54,750 nucleotides of DNA from Acinetobacter pragensis. GTDB taxonomy: Bacteria > Pseudomonadota > Gammaproteobacteria > Pseudomonadales > Moraxellaceae. Shown here piece by piece: positions 1 through 9,951 of this stretch (its first letter is position 1; each line of letters starts with the position of its first letter). The stretch is from NCBI RefSeq assembly GCF_001605895.1, contig NZ_LUAW01000029.1:12-54761 (forward strand). The letters are read 5' to 3'. A model generated the notes under the pieces. That model did not search any database and was not told where the DNA came from. It saw only the letters and a list, made by a program, of their open reading frames with translations. The position numbers and the translations under genes were made by a program.

Positions 1-192
1 GAAGCTTGGCGCACGTGAATTAGTGCCGTCAAAGCGCGCAGTCACCTGATCAGACAGCGCAGCGACTTCAGTCACCAGCTCTTTGATTTTGTCAGATTTG
101 TCAGTGCCGTTCAGGGTGGCCACGATTTCAATTGGGCTTTCCAAACGTTCAAGCAGGGTTTTAAGTTGAGCAGAAGTATTTTGATCCAGCAT
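1..192 (-). CDS. ahpF: Alkyl hydroperoxide reductase subunit F, N-terminal part (partial)
   Basis: Only the first 64 codons are inside the window; the gene runs off the left edge. The translation begins MLDQNTSAQLKTLLERL and continues with an IEIVATL stretch and KIKELV, matching the start of the N-terminal thioredoxin-like domain of AhpF. AhpF is the cytoplasmic FAD/NADH disulfide reductase that recycles AhpC. A GGAGG ribosome site lies 8 bases before the ATG (forward 201-205). ahpC lies 3.5 kb away on the same strand, so the two are not a simple ahpCF operon here. The N-terminal match is clear; the flavin and NADH domains cannot be checked. Confidence 0.9.
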   Translation of the reverse strand, partial: MLDQNTSAQLKTLLERLESPIEIVATLNGTDKSDKIKELVTEVAALSDQVTARFDGTNSRAPSF

Positions 193-411
193 TGCTAACG
201 CCTCCAAAGGAGTAAATATTTATTCGATGTGTGAATAATAGGGGATTTATCAAAATAGATAAAATAGTTTGTTTTTATATCATCAATCGATTTATTGAAT
301 GTATGGCTGTTTGCTGTGCCAAGCCGTTTTCAAATCAGCGTATTTGCCTGTTGAAGTTGGCTGGCCATGCTATGATTTAATACAAATCCATCGTTAATTC
401 TGAGAATATTC

Positions 412-627
412 ATGCTAAAAAAAGGCATTTACCGTCACTATAAAGGTCAGCTCTATCAAGTGTTTAATGTGGCGAAACATAGTGAAACTGAAGAGCTGCT
501 GGTGGTATATCAATGCTTATATGGCGACTATTCTATGTGGGTGCGGCCGTTTAGCATGTTTACCGAAACGGTTGAACATGAAGGAAAGACCATAGAGCGT
601 TTTAAATTGATTCAGGAAGTCGCATAG
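412..627 (+). CDS. DUF1653 domain protein
   Basis: A 71-residue protein covering one whole DUF1653 domain: KKGIYRHYKGQLYQV at the start, then YQCLYGDYSMWVRP and a C-terminal ERF segment. This small beta-rich family is common in bacteria and has no firmly known role. No clear ribosome site is visible. A TGCTATGAT extended -10-like element at 368-376 is a plausible promoter, giving a short leader. It stands alone, divergent from ahpF and followed by the methyltransferase 60 bases later. The family call is confident; function is unknown. Confidence 0.85.
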   Translation: MLKKGIYRHYKGQLYQVFNVAKHSETEELLVVYQCLYGDYSMWVRPFSMFTETVEHEGKTIERFKLIQEVA

Positions 628-687
628 AATTTAAACTGTTTAGGTGTTTGAAAAACTCTAAAGTGAAAAACAGGCGGTTTTTATAAG

Positions 688-1278
688 ATGAGCGTCACAA
701 AAGATTTTTTAACGCAAGTTCATCAGCTGTATCAGCAATTGCAAAAGCATGATGCGCAGCAAACAGACCGTCTATTACGCTATCGCAGCATAGAGCCTGA
801 ATCTGCACATTTGCTGGGCATGCTGATTCGTGCACAGCAAGCGCAAAAGATTTTAGAAATTGGGACATCCGCCGGATATTCGACACTTTGGCTGGTGGAA
901 GCTGCGCAAAGCACAGCAGGGCGTGTAACGACAATAGAACTTGACCTAGAACGCAGTCTGCAGGCAAGAGCGTATGCCAGGCAGCTGCAGCTGGATGCTT
1001 ATATCAACTTACTTACAGAAGATGCTTTGATTTTTTTACAGCAATGCAGCGAGCAGTATGATTTTATTCTTCTGGATGCAGAACGCGATGCTTATACACA
1101 GTATTGGCCGTATTTAATGCAGATTCTTAAAACGAAAGGCGGGCTGCTGGTCGTTGATAATGTCCTCTCTCATGCATCTGACGTAGAAGAATTCATGCAT
1201 TTAGTTCAAGAAAATATGCAGTTTACTTCGGTAACGTTGCCTGTAGGGGCTGGTTTGCTGCTGGTTACTGCCCATTAA
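688..1278 (+). CDS. Class I SAM-dependent O-methyltransferase (MdmC / caffeoyl-CoA type)
   Basis: A 196-residue protein of the small cation-dependent O-methyltransferase family. SAM motif I is KILEIGTSAGYSTLWL (about residues 55-70), followed by the acidic strand TTIELD and the DFILLDAERDAY segment, which carries the aspartates that bind metal and substrate in this family. A VVDNVL segment comes near the end. Members methylate catechol-like hydroxyl groups; the substrate here is unknown. An AGGCGG ribosome site lies upstream of the ATG. A strong terminator follows at once. It is about 20 residues shorter at the N-terminus than many homologues, but the catalytic fold seems complete. Confidence 0.85.
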   Translation: MSVTKDFLTQVHQLYQQLQKHDAQQTDRLLRYRSIEPESAHLLGMLIRAQQAQKILEIGTSAGYSTLWLVEAAQSTAGRVTTIELDLERSLQARAYARQLQLDAYINLLTEDALIFLQQCSEQYDFILLDAERDAYTQYWPYLMQILKTKGGLLVVDNVLSHASDVEEFMHLVQENMQFTSVTLPVGAGLLLVTAH

Positions 1279-1298
1279 TCATGCTGCGGAATTTATAA

Positions 1299-1332
1299 AA
1301 AAAGCCATCAATTTAAAGCTGATGGCTTTTTT
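1299..1332. terminator. Rho-independent terminator, probably bidirectional
   Basis: The stem AAAGCCATC / GATGGCTTT (1301-1309 and 1321-1329) has an 11-base loop, with A-runs on the left and T-runs on the right. It can serve the methyltransferase on the plus strand and the KTSC gene on the minus strand. Confidence 0.85.
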
Positions 1333-1368
1333 ATAAATACGCTTTTTATTGTGCAGAAAGATGATTCA

Positions 1369-1581
1369 TTATTGAATGCTGATACGGGTAAAATGCAGGT
1401 CATATTCTAAATATTTATGGACGAAAGCCGTTTTATCATTACAGCGCATCATATTATTAAACACAAACTCAGGTACAGGGTGGAACAAATCACCAGTTCC
1501 ATTGGTGTAAAAAATTTTAAGATAACGTGAAGAAGCGCTGTATTTCCAATATTTTACAGCAAGCGGTGTTCCCATAGCCAA
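1369..1581 (-). CDS. KTSC domain protein
   Basis: A 70-residue protein. The segment SSRYLKIFYTNGTGDLFHPVP, then VFNNMMRC and a C-terminal KYLEYDLHFTRI, follows the KTSC pattern: a beta hairpin with an aromatic-VP turn, then a helix and an 'I...y.f.RI' end. The usual K-T-S-C residues are only partly kept, so it is a divergent member. KTSC domains occur alone or fused to nucleic-acid enzymes such as lysyl-tRNA synthetase-like proteins; a nucleic-acid role is a guess. An AAGGGGAGT ribosome site (forward complement near 1584-1592) precedes the ATG. It converges on the methyltransferase gene. Confidence 0.7.
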   Translation of the reverse strand: MAMGTPLAVKYWKYSASSRYLKIFYTNGTGDLFHPVPEFVFNNMMRCNDKTAFVHKYLEYDLHFTRISIQ

Positions 1582-2055
1582 CTCCCCTTAAATTATTATG
1601 ATTGAGCCAACAAAGCTATACGCTTTATTTGAACTTATGATAAATAGGCTCCTGACTTTGTTGAAGAATTGTAATAATGAAGCTGCTATAAATAGCCTTT
1701 AATCCATGCCATTCAATTTAAATGTTCAGGCTGAAAATATGAATATAGCTGCTATAGCGGCGGAAAAGTTCAAAGACCATTGTAAATTATGCAGGCCTTC
1801 ATTTTCTGATTGAAAAATGATTCCCTTTTTAAATTAAATGCTATAAAAATAATGAAACTGGTGTATAAAAAATAATCAGCTTAATCCTGCTGTATTAGAA
1901 CCGTTTAATTTATAGAAAATAGCAATTTTGTGCGTATAGGCGATTTTTAAAAATCATCAATTGAGTTTTATAAATCTATCAGGTTTGTGCAATGGCATAG
2001 GCTCAACTTGATAATCCACTGAAAATTTTAAGTTGCAGGGAAAGGGGGAGTGTGT
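1582..2055. other. Intergenic region without a recognised gene
   Basis: About 470 AT-rich bases between the divergent KTSC gene and the amide hydrolase. No convincing reading frame is seen. Two interleaved inverted pairs occur at 1604-1663: GAGCC/GGCTC and CAACAAAG/CTTTGTTG. They would form a pseudoknot topology if transcribed. It presumably also carries the two divergent promoters, but none stands out. Confidence 0.5.
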
Positions 2056-3102
2056 ATGAAAAAGGCAATTTGCTGCGCGCTTGCAGTTTCAGGATTTATG
2101 CTGGCTACAGTGGCTGATGCATGTACACGGGTGGTTTTTCACGGAGATAACAGCAATGTCATGACAGCCCGTTCAATGGACTGGAAAACTGATGTCGGCA
2201 CCAATCTGTGGATTCTGCCAAGCGGTGTGAAACGCAATGGCCTTGCTGGGCCGCAGTCCATGCAATGGTCGGCTAAATACGGCAGTGTTGTTGCAACGGG
2301 CTATGATATTTCAACTACAGACGGTTTAAATGAAAAGGGGCTGAACGCAAATTTATTGTGGCTGGTAGAGTCTGAATACCCTCAAACTGAAAAGTCTAAA
2401 AAGCCAAAACTGAGTATCTCTTTGTGGGCGCAATATGTTTTGGATAATTTCTCTACGGTAGCTGAAGCCGTTGAATTTTTAAAAAAAGAACCTTTTGATG
2501 TGATTTCTGATCAAGTTCCCGGTGAAAACCGTTTGGCGACTTTGCATTTGTCTATTTCAGATAAAACTGGAGACAGCGCCATTGTTGAATATATTGGCGG
2601 CCGACAGGTGATTCATCATAATAAAAGCTACCAAGTGATGACGAATTCGCCGACTTTTGATCAGCAGCTGGCATTAAATCAATATTGGAAACAAATTGGC
2701 GGGACAGTCTTTATGCCCGGCACCAACCGCGCGGCAGACCGTTTTGCAAGAGCCTCTTTTTATATTCAAGCGATTCCCAAACATGTAGATTCTAATAGCA
2801 GTTTAGCCAGTGTTTTTAGTGTAATCCGTAATGTTTCAGTGCCTTATGGCTTAAATACAGAAGAAGAACCGAATATTTCTTCAACGCGCTGGAGAACAGT
2901 GGTAGATCATAAGCGCAATCTTTATTTTTTTGAATCAGCTGTTTCGCCCAATGTATTTTGGGTCGATTTGAATAAAATTAATTTTAAAGATGGAAAATCT
3001 CGTAAATTGGATTTAGGAAAAGACCAATCCAATACTTTTGCGGGCGATGCAACCGCTGCGTTTACAGAAACCAAGCCATTTGTATTTTTAGGAATCAGCT
3101 GA
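2056..3102 (+). CDS. Exported linear amide C-N hydrolase (choloylglycine hydrolase / penicillin V acylase family)
   Basis: An N-terminal-nucleophile hydrolase that cleaves linear amide bonds; family substrates include bile salts, penicillin V and N-acyl homoserine lactones. A 22-residue signal peptide ends in ATVADA, followed directly by Cys23 in CTRVVF, so signal peptidase cleavage would itself expose the catalytic cysteine. The expected arginine and aspartate follow in ARSMDW. A later Asn (VMTNSP) and Arg (SSTRWRTVV) fit the rest of the active site. I use the ATG at 2056 because GGGGGAG ends 5 bases before it; a GTG two codons upstream is less likely. Length (348 aa) is normal. The product is periplasmic or secreted; substrate unknown. 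Confidence 0.88.
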   Translation: MKKAICCALAVSGFMLATVADACTRVVFHGDNSNVMTARSMDWKTDVGTNLWILPSGVKRNGLAGPQSMQWSAKYGSVVATGYDISTTDGLNEKGLNANLLWLVESEYPQTEKSKKPKLSISLWAQYVLDNFSTVAEAVEFLKKEPFDVISDQVPGENRLATLHLSISDKTGDSAIVEYIGGRQVIHHNKSYQVMTNSPTFDQQLALNQYWKQIGGTVFMPGTNRAADRFARASFYIQAIPKHVDSNSSLASVFSVIRNVSVPYGLNTEEEPNISSTRWRTVVDHKRNLYFFESAVSPNVFWVDLNKINFKDGKSRKLDLGKDQSNTFAGDATAAFTETKPFVFLGIS

Positions 3103-3124
3103 GCGGCATCAATCATTCGTTATG

Positions 3125-3158
3125 AATAAAAAAACCGCGCAAATAGCGCGGTTTTTTA
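3125..3158. terminator. Bidirectional terminator between amide hydrolase and ahpC
   Basis: AAAACCGCGC / GCGCGGTTTT with a 5-base loop, a preceding A-run and a following T-run. It serves both converging genes. Confidence 0.9.
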
Positions 3159-3178
3159 TCAGTTCAATCTAATACAGA

Positions 3179-3742
3179 TTAGATTTTACCAACTAGGTCG
3201 ATTGAAGGAGCAAGAGTTGCGTCGCCTTCTTTCCATTTAGCCGGGCAAACTTCGCCTGGGTGAGCATGAACGTATTGAGCTGCTTTAACTTTACGAAGCA
3301 GTTCAGAAGCGTCACGGCCGATACCGCCAGCATTGATTTCAACGATTTGGATTTTGCCTTCAGGATCGATAACAAAAGTACCGCGGTCAGCAAGGCCATC
3401 AGCTTCAATTAATACGTCAAAGTTTTTAGCAAGAGTCCAGTTCGCATCACCAACCATTACGTATTGGATTTTTTTGATTTCTTCTGAAGAATCGTGCCAA
3501 GCTTTGTGAGTGAAGTGCGTGTCAGTAGAAACTGAGTAGATTTCTACGCCTAATTTTTGGAATTCAGCGTAGTTGTCAGCAAGGTCACCAAGTTCAGTTG
3601 GGCAAACGAAAGTGAAGTCAGCAGGATAGAAGAAAACAACTGACCATTTGCCTTTAAGGTCAGCTTCAGTCACTTCAATGAATTGACCGTTTTGGAATGC
3701 TTGTGCTTTAAATGGTTTAACTTCAGTATTAATTAAGCTCAT
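3179..3742 (-). CDS. ahpC: Alkyl hydroperoxide reductase subunit C (2-Cys peroxiredoxin)
   Basis: A 187-residue typical 2-Cys peroxiredoxin that reduces H2O2 and organic peroxides in the cytoplasm and is recycled by AhpF. The peroxidatic cysteine is Cys47 in [12 protein letters not shown] and the resolving cysteine is Cys166 in [10 protein letters not shown]. The C-terminus ends IDLVGKI as in the E. coli protein, and length is identical. The GGIG segment near residue 140 is the loop linked to sensitivity to overoxidation. I chose the ATG giving MSLIN because GGAGA lies at proper distance and the family starts there; two in-frame ATGs lie just upstream. Confidence 0.97.
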   Translation of the reverse strand: MSLINTEVKPFKAQAFQNGQFIEVTEADLKGKWSVVFFYPADFTFVCPTELGDLADNYAEFQKLGVEIYSVSTDTHFTHKAWHDSSEEIKKIQYVMVGDANWTLAKNFDVLIEADGLADRGTFVIDPEGKIQIVEINAGGIGRDASELLRKVKAAQYVHAHPGEVCPAKWKEGDATLAPSIDLVGKI

Positions 3743-4115
3743 CATTGTCTCCATGATTGAGGTTTGTATTTGATTTCCAATAGAGTATAGAAATTCTTGT
3801 TATTGCTGAAATGGTATTTTTACATTATAGATATCGGAAAAACCGAATTAAGAAAAAATACCATCACAGCAAGTTGATGATTCTGCTTGTTCGCACATTA
3901 ATCACCATAATTCGCATGGTGATGTGACGCTGAAATGACAAAATCAACAAAAAAACTGTCTGTTCCTCAACTTGCCTTAGAACATGAAGTCATTGCTGTT
4001 AAAATTCAAGGGTAAAAATTAAAAAAGTTAAAATTAAACAAAATCTATGTTCTTCCGCTTAATGTCATTACAGCGTAAAATGTCCGATTGTTGTTTTTAT
4101 TAGGGATCTTGTTCT
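3743..4115. other. ahpC-hrpA divergent intergenic region
   Basis: It contains a likely ahpC -10 (TATAAT on the minus strand, forward 3824-3829) without a good -35, as expected for an activator-dependent promoter. A short inverted repeat, TCGG-N5-CCGA, lies just upstream at 3834-3846. Several ATAG/CTAT tetramers lie around 3780-3830, but their spacing does not fit a full OxyR site. A possible small ORF is listed separately. Confidence 0.45.
3935..4015 (+). CDS. Possible 26-codon small ORF upstream of hrpA
   Basis: ATG-to-TAA frame encoding MTKSTKKLSVPQLALEHE followed by VIAVKIQG. Codon choice looks like that of neighbouring genes, and the product has a basic N-terminus. There is no good ribosome site, and a stop lies five codons upstream, so it is not the tail of a longer frame. 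It may be a small protein, a leader or a gene remnant. I do not recognise a family. Confidence 0.25.
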   Translation: MTKSTKKLSVPQLALEHEVIAVKIQG

Positions 4116-7100
4116 GTGCAGAGTCATTTAAATACAGACCATCTGGTGATGGCGCGTGACCGTCATCGTTTAAATCGACTGAAAAAGGGCAAGGATGCAA
4201 ATGAAAAACAGCATCAGGAATTGTTTGAAAAATCGAATAATAAAGTAAAGCAGCGTCTTGCCAGCCTGCCGGCGATTAAACTTAATCAAGATTTGCCTGT
4301 CACGCAATGCGCCGCGCAATTGGCGGAAGCAATTCAGAAGCATCAAGTCATTATTGTGGCGGGTGAAACAGGCTCGGGTAAAACTACGCAGTTGCCTCAG
4401 ATTGCCATGCTGGCTGGCCGCGGTTTAACGGGCATGATTGGCCATACTCAGCCGCGCCGTTTGGCAGCGCGCAGTGTATCTGAGCGCATTGCAGAAGAAG
4501 TCGGTCAAAAACTGGGTCAGGCCATCAGCTTTAAAGTCCGCTTTAATGAGCAAGGTTCCCAAGATTCAATTGTGCGTTTAATGACGGATGGTATTTTGCT
4601 GGCAGAATTGGCCAATGACCGCTATTTGACAAAATACGACACCATTATTATTGATGAAGCGCATGAGCGCTCACTGAATATTGACTTCATTATGGGCTAT
4701 TTGAAACAGCTCTTGCCGCGCCGTAAAGACTTAAAAGTTATTATTACGTCGGCAACCTTAGATGTGAACCGTTTCAGCCGATATTTCAACGGTGCGCCAG
4801 TATTTGAAGTTGAAGGGCGCAGTTTTCCGGTTGAAGTGCGTTACCGTCCCATTTCAGAGTTGAATATTGGCGGCAGTGACGACGATGAATTTGATGATTT
4901 TGAAGAAAATCTGCCTCGTGCCGTGGTGTCTGCGGTCGAAGAATGTTTTAAAGATGCGCAGGAAAAAGGGCACCCGGAACATGCGGATATTCTGATTTTT
5001 GCCAGTACAGAGCAGGAAATTCGGGAACTGCAGGAAACCTTGCAAAAGCATGGCCCGCGCCATACAGAAGTATTGACGCTGTTCGCGCGTTTGGCGCTGG
5101 CGGAACAGCAGAAAATTTTTAATCCTTCTGGCGGCGGCCGCCGCATTATTATTGCCACCAACGTGGCGGAAACTGCACTTACTGTACCGAATATCCGTTA
5201 TGTAATTGACAGCGGCTTTGCGCGGATTTCACGTTATAACTACCGTTCGCGAGTTCAGCGCCTGCCGATTGAAGCCGTTTCACAGGCTGCAGCCAATCAG
5301 CGCAAGGGGCGTTGCGGCCGTATTGCGCCGGGTGTCTGCATTCGTCTATACAGTGAAGAAGACTTTCAAGGCCGGCCTGAATTTACTGAACCGGAAATTA
5401 AGCGTACAAATTTGGCTTCTGTAATTCTGCAGATGGAAAGTTTGGGCTTAGGTACCTTTGATGATTTTGATTTTATTGAGCCGCCAGATCACCGTTTAGT
5501 CAATGATGGGCTTAAGCTGCTGATTGAACTGGGCGCAATGAATGAAAAAGGTGCATCGAAGGCGCAAGATGAAAAGCCGTCTTCTGCATCTGCAGCCGGC
5601 AACAAATCTAAAAAACCGGAAAAGCTGACCAAAGTGGGTCAGCAAATGGCGAAAATGCCGATTGATCCGCGTTTGGCGCGTATGATTTTGGGCGGCGCGC
5701 ATTTTGGCGTACTGAATGAAGTCTTAATCATTGTCGCTGCGCTGGCGGTGCAGGATCCGCGTGAGCGTCCGGCAGAAAAACAAATGCAGGCCGATCAAAA
5801 GCATGCTTTATTCCGTGAAGCCGATTCAGATTTCCTGTTTTACATTAAATTGTGGGAAACCATTCACGGCAATGTTGACCGGATGAGTGAAAATAAGCGC
5901 CGCAGCTTTGCGCGCGATCATTTCCTGAGCTGGCTGCGGCTGCGTGAATGGAAGAAAACCCATGAACAGCTGGTCGATTTGGCAAAAGGTTTAAAACTGT
6001 CCTTTAATGAAAAGAAAGCCAGTTATGAAAATCTGCACCGTGCATTGCTTACTGGCTTGCTGTCGTTTATTGCCAACAAAACGGATGAGCGGAATGTCTT
6101 TATGGCCGTCCGTCAGCAAAAAGCGCGGATCTTTCCCGCATCGACGCTGCATAAAACCAATACACCGTGGGTCATGGCTTTTGAAATGGTTGAAACCTCA
6201 CAAGTCTATTTGCGCACGTTGGCAAAAATTGAACCGGAATGGATTTTACTGGCAGCGGGAGACTTGCTGAAGCATCATTATTTTGAGCCGCACTGGTCTA
6301 AAAAAGCGGGTGTGGTCAATGCATATGATCAAATTGCACTATTTGGACTGATTATTGAGCCGAAACGTCCGATTAATTACGAAAAGGTTGATCAGCCAGC
6401 TGCGCATGAGATTTTCTTGCGTGATGCATTAACCACTGGAAACTTAGGCATAACGCCGCCATTTTTACAGCATAATCTGCGCAAGCTGGAAGAAGTTGAG
6501 CGTGTCGAAGATAAATTGCGTCGCCGTGATTTAGTGGTGGATGAAGAAACCATTTATCAATTTTATGCCGCTAAAGTTCCAGAAGATGTTGCAAGCCGCC
6601 GCGCTTTTGAAGATTGGCGCGCCACGGTAGAGCCGAATAACCCGCGCTATTTATTTGTGGACGATGATGCGCTGTGGCTGAATGAGCGTCCTACAACACA
6701 GCAATTTCCGGATTATTTGCACAATGGAGAATTGCGTTTAGCAGCCAGCTACCGCTTTGACCCCAGCCATGATGAAGATGGCGCAACAGTTAAAATTCCG
6801 CTACAGGCATTGCCTCAGGTGGATGAAAGCTTATGGTCATGGGGCATTCCAGGCTGGCGTCAGGATTTGATTGAAGCTTTGCTGAAAAGTTTGCCGAAAG
6901 ATAAGCGCCGTAATCTGGTGCCCATCCCTGATACTGCCAAAAAACTGATGTCACGGATTGATGCGCAGCATTTGCAGCAGCACATTTTCAGCTTTTTGGC
7001 TTTTCAGCTCCGTGCAGATCAAATTTCAGAAAAAGACTTTTCATTTGAGCGTGTTGAACACTATTTACTGCCGCTGATCAAAGTGATTGATGATAAGGGC

Positions 7101-8036
7101 CGGGTCATTGAGCAAGGCCGGGATTTATCTGAGCTTAAAGCGCGCTGCAGAACTGAGACCCACAGTCCTGTCAAGCAGTTGAAAGGCGAGTATCAGACTT
7201 TCCCTGATCAATTCGTTTTTGAAGCCTCACAGAAGGTCACAGGGGTTGTGGTGAAGCAGTATCAGGCCTTGGTGCCTGTGAAAGCCTTTGCTTCATTAGA
7301 GCAAAAAGATGAATCCGGTGTCGTGATTCAAACCTTTAATGATCAGTCCGAGGCCATTAAACAGCACCGTGAAGGGGTGATCCGTTTAGTGCATATGCAG
7401 CTGGGGGATTTAGCGCGCCAGCTGAAAAAACAGATCTCAAAACAGCTGACATTGGCTTATTCGCCTTTAGGCGATAAGGCCAAACTTGAGCAAATGTTAG
7501 TTTATGCCACACTGCAGGTTGCAGTAAATGAGCTTCCTGTCAATGCTGATGAGTACCAAAACTTAATCGTAAATGTAAAAAAATCTTTCCTGACTCATGG
7601 TCAAAAAGTATTGGAAATGCTGAGCGATATCTTCATTCAATGGCAGGATATACGGCGCAAACTGCTGGTTTTAGACGATTCTCTGTTTGGAAAAAATATT
7701 GATGATATTGAAGATCAGCTTGATTTAATGCGCCTTTCAGATTTCGTCTATGTCAAATCATCCGATGTTTGGCAGGAATTTCCACGTTATTTAAAAGCCT
7801 TGGTCTTGCGTTTGGAGCGCTTACCAAATAATCTGCAAAGGGACAATTCTGCCATTGATCAAATTGATCCATGGATGGAAAAATTATTTAAGTTTAAAAA
7901 TGACACCCGCCTTAAAGAATTGTACTTCATGGTGGAGGAGTTGCGTATCTCATTATTTTGTCAGCCGATGAAAACGAAGATGCCGGTTTCTCAGTCCCGC
8001 TTGCAAAAAGCATGGGAAAAGCTTGGAATCAATTAA
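4116..8036 (+). CDS. hrpA: ATP-dependent RNA helicase HrpA (DEAH box)
   Basis: A 1306-residue DEAH-box helicase, the usual HrpA length; E. coli HrpA acts on stalled or collided ribosomes. Walker A is GETGSGKT (83-90), then [10 protein letters not shown], the SAT motif ITSATLD, and the [13 protein letters not shown] motif VI. Winged-helix and OB-like regions and a large C-terminal DUF3418-type domain follow. A low-complexity, Ser/Ala/Lys-rich insert (about 485-505, [14 protein letters not shown]) interrupts the region after the helicase core and is probably a disordered loop. The start is GTG with AGGGA upstream; an ATG at residue 12 (MARDRH) is an alternative. Confidence 0.96.
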   Translation: MQSHLNTDHLVMARDRHRLNRLKKGKDANEKQHQELFEKSNNKVKQRLASLPAIKLNQDLPVTQCAAQLAEAIQKHQVIIVAGETGSGKTTQLPQIAMLAGRGLTGMIGHTQPRRLAARSVSERIAEEVGQKLGQAISFKVRFNEQGSQDSIVRLMTDGILLAELANDRYLTKYDTIIIDEAHERSLNIDFIMGYLKQLLPRRKDLKVIITSATLDVNRFSRYFNGAPVFEVEGRSFPVEVRYRPISELNIGGSDDDEFDDFEENLPRAVVSAVEECFKDAQEKGHPEHADILIFASTEQEIRELQETLQKHGPRHTEVLTLFARLALAEQQKIFNPSGGGRRIIIATNVAETALTVPNIRYVIDSGFARISRYNYRSRVQRLPIEAVSQAAANQRKGRCGRIAPGVCIRLYSEEDFQGRPEFTEPEIKRTNLASVILQMESLGLGTFDDFDFIEPPDHRLVNDGLKLLIELGAMNEKGASKAQDEKPSSASAAGNKSKKPEKLTKVGQQMAKMPIDPRLARMILGGAHFGVLNEVLIIVAALAVQDPRERPAEKQMQADQKHALFREADSDFLFYIKLWETIHGNVDRMSENKRRSFARDHFLSWLRLREWKKTHEQLVDLAKGLKLSFNEKKASYENLHRALLTGLLSFIANKTDERNVFMAVRQQKARIFPASTLHKTNTPWVMAFEMVETSQVYLRTLAKIEPEWILLAAGDLLKHHYFEPHWSKKAGVVNAYDQIALFGLIIEPKRPINYEKVDQPAAHEIFLRDALTTGNLGITPPFLQHNLRKLEEVERVEDKLRRRDLVVDEETIYQFYAAKVPEDVASRRAFEDWRATVEPNNPRYLFVDDDALWLNERPTTQQFPDYLHNGELRLAASYRFDPSHDEDGATVKIPLQALPQVDESLWSWGIPGWRQDLIEALLKSLPKDKRRNLVPIPDTAKKLMSRIDAQHLQQHIFSFLAFQLRADQISEKDFSFERVEHYLLPLIKVIDDKGRVIEQGRDLSELKARCRTETHSPVKQLKGEYQTFPDQFVFEASQKVTGVVVKQYQALVPVKAFASLEQKDESGVVIQTFNDQSEAIKQHREGVIRLVHMQLGDLARQLKKQISKQLTLAYSPLGDKAKLEQMLVYATLQVAVNELPVNADEYQNLIVNVKKSFLTHGQKVLEMLSDIFIQWQDIRRKLLVLDDSLFGKNIDDIEDQLDLMRLSDFVYVKSSDVWQEFPRYLKALVLRLERLPNNLQRDNSAIDQIDPWMEKLFKFKNDTRLKELYFMVEELRISLFCQPMKTKMPVSQSRLQKAWEKLGIN

Positions 8037-8065
8037 GATTAGGCAATTTGAAACAGGAGTTTTAC

Positions 8066-9181
8066 ATGGGCATCCGCATTACGGGTACTGGCTTATTCCA
8101 TCCGGAAGACGTTATTACCAACGAAGAGTTAGTTGAAGGTTTAAATGCCTATGTGGAACAGTACAACTCAGACAACGCTGAAAAGATTGCCGCTGGTGAA
8201 CTGGAAGCGCGCCGCGGTTCAAGTGCTGAATTCATTGAAAAAGCGTCAGGCGTAAAACGCCGTTATGTCGCAGAAAAATCAGGCATCTTAGATCCGAAAC
8301 GCTTGCGTCCAGTGCTGCGTGAACGTGCGAATGATGAATTGTCTATTCAGGCGGAATGGGGTGTAGCAGCTGCAAAGCAAGCCATGGAAAATGCAGGCGT
8401 GACTGCTGCTGATATTGATGTGGTGATTTTATCTTGCTCAAATATTCAGCGCGCATATCCTGCCGTAGCGATAGAAATTCAAACTGCGTTGGGCATTGAA
8501 GGCTATGCTTACGACATGAACGTCGCTTGTTCAGCTGCAACTTTCGGCATTAAGCAGGCGTATGACGCCATTAAAGCCGGCGCGCGCCGTGTATTGCTGG
8601 TCAATGTCGAAATTACGTCTGGCCACACCGATTTCCGTTCACGTGACTGCCATTTCATTTTCGGTGATGTTGCAACGGCTTCAATTATTGAAGATACAGA
8701 AACTAAAACAGGATTTGAAGTACTGGATTTCAGCCTGTTTACCCAGTTTTCCAACAATATCCGCAACAACTTCGGTTATTTGAATATGAGCGAAGTTGAT
8801 GCTGATATCGATAACAACCGCTTCCGTCAAGACGGCCGCAAAGTGTTTAAAGAAGTCTGTCCGCTGGTTGCGAAAATGATTACCAAGCAGCTGGAAAAAA
8901 ATGAAATTGCGCCTCAGCGCGTGAAACGTTTTTGGCTGCACCAGGCCAATGCCAGCATGAACGAGCTCATTCTGAAACTGGTGGTGGGCAAAGAAAATGC
9001 GCAGCCTGAACTTGTGCCAATCATTTTGGATGAGTTTGCAAATACCTCATCTGCGGGTGTCATTATTGCGCTGCACCGTACTGCAGAACAAGTGAACGAT
9101 GGAGAATATGGCGTACTGTGTTCATTTGGCGCAGGCTATTCTGTCGGCTCGATTCTTGTGCAAAAACGCGCTGCTGCTTAA
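8066..9181 (+). CDS. Beta-ketoacyl-ACP synthase III family protein (FabH-like)
   Basis: A 371-residue condensing enzyme of the thiolase fold. The catalytic triad is present: Cys155 in NVACSAATF, His292 in WLHQANAS and Asn326 in [10 protein letters not shown]. FabH-type enzymes condense an acyl-CoA primer with malonyl-ACP. This one is about 50 residues longer than E. coli FabH and resembles the Pseudomonas FabH-like proteins that feed medium-chain acyl-CoA into fatty acid synthesis (family knowledge; substrate not proven). I place the start at the ATG preceded by ACAGGAG; the open frame extends 36 codons upstream into hrpA. The acyltransferase gene follows after 11 bases, suggesting a shared transcript. 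Confidence 0.88.
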   Translation: MGIRITGTGLFHPEDVITNEELVEGLNAYVEQYNSDNAEKIAAGELEARRGSSAEFIEKASGVKRRYVAEKSGILDPKRLRPVLRERANDELSIQAEWGVAAAKQAMENAGVTAADIDVVILSCSNIQRAYPAVAIEIQTALGIEGYAYDMNVACSAATFGIKQAYDAIKAGARRVLLVNVEITSGHTDFRSRDCHFIFGDVATASIIEDTETKTGFEVLDFSLFTQFSNNIRNNFGYLNMSEVDADIDNNRFRQDGRKVFKEVCPLVAKMITKQLEKNEIAPQRVKRFWLHQANASMNELILKLVVGKENAQPELVPIILDEFANTSSAGVIIALHRTAEQVNDGEYGVLCSFGAGYSVGSILVQKRAAA

Positions 9182-9192
9182 GGAGCGCTGCA

Positions 9193-9951
9193 TTGCAGGT
9201 AGAGCATGATGCAAAATGGATAAAGCGTTTCAGCGCTTTGTCCAAGCTGTATTTTACTCCTACTTTTTTGGGCTCGGAGCATATTGACGCTTCGAAACCG
9301 GCAATGTATGTCGGCAATCATACAATTTATGGCGTGCTGGATGCGCCGATGGTTATCGACTATTTATTCAATGAACATCAAGTGGCTGTGGTGAGCTTGG
9401 CTGACCATAGCCATTTTTATTTGCCTATATGGCGCAGTATCGTCAAAAAATTTGGCGCCGTCGATGGTGTACGTGAATATGCGCGGACATTGATGCAGCA
9501 AGGCTATTCAATATTGGTTTTTCCAGGCGGCGGCCGTGAAGTGCTGAAGCGTAAAGGGGAAGCTTACCAGCTGATTTGGAAAGAGCGCTATGGCTTTTTA
9601 AAACTGGCGCAAGAGTTCGGGTATGATATTGTGCCCTTTGCCGCTTTAGGCGGTGATGAAGTTTTTGATTTGGGTTTTGATGCCAATCATATTGTGCAAA
9701 ATAAGTATTTTCAAAAATTATTGAAAATTCCGCAGCTGAATAAGCTGCTGCGCCGCGGCGATGTGATTCCTTCGCTGCCGAGCCATCTTATTCCAAAGCG
9801 TATACCTTTTTATTTTCAGTTCATGCCGCGGCACAGCATTATGCAGATTGAAAATGTCGAACAGCTGATCGCCTTTAGGGCCGAGATTCAGCATTCAATT
9901 TATAATTCTTTAGAAAACCTGAAGCAATTAAGAAGCCAGAAAACGAAGTAA
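9193..9951 (+). CDS. Lysophospholipid / diacylglycerol acyltransferase-like protein
   Basis: A 252-residue acyltransferase of the PlsC superfamily. Block I is YVGNHTIYGVLDAP, with the catalytic His. Block III is VFPGGGREVLKRKGEAYQL, the FPGG-RE form typical of the DAGAT/MGAT-like branch rather than classical PlsC. There is no clear multi-pass membrane segment, so it is probably peripheral. I start it at TTG 9193 because AGGAG (9181-9185) lies 7 bases before it, directly after the synthase stop codon; the open frame starting further upstream overlaps the synthase in another frame. Coupling to a FabH-like synthase suggests lipid remodelling with newly made acyl chains. Confidence 0.8.
   Translation: MQVEHDAKWIKRFSALSKLYFTPTFLGSEHIDASKPAMYVGNHTIYGVLDAPMVIDYLFNEHQVAVVSLADHSHFYLPIWRSIVKKFGAVDGVREYARTLMQQGYSILVFPGGGREVLKRKGEAYQLIWKERYGFLKLAQEFGYDIVPFAALGGDEVFDLGFDANHIVQNKYFQKLLKIPQLNKLLRRGDVIPSLPSHLIPKRIPFYFQFMPRHSIMQIENVEQLIAFRAEIQHSIYNSLENLKQLRSQKTK

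Noticed and set aside
3781..3830. ATAG/CTAT tetramers before ahpC, and similar ones before ahpF (about 255-270), as OxyR sites
   Set aside because: Spacing does not give the four-element, 7-base pattern; AT-rich DNA yields such tetramers often.
7958..8065. Longer N-terminus for the FabH-like synthase
   Set aside because: The upstream 36 codons overlap the end of hrpA and the family begins at MGIRITGTG, which has a good ribosome site.
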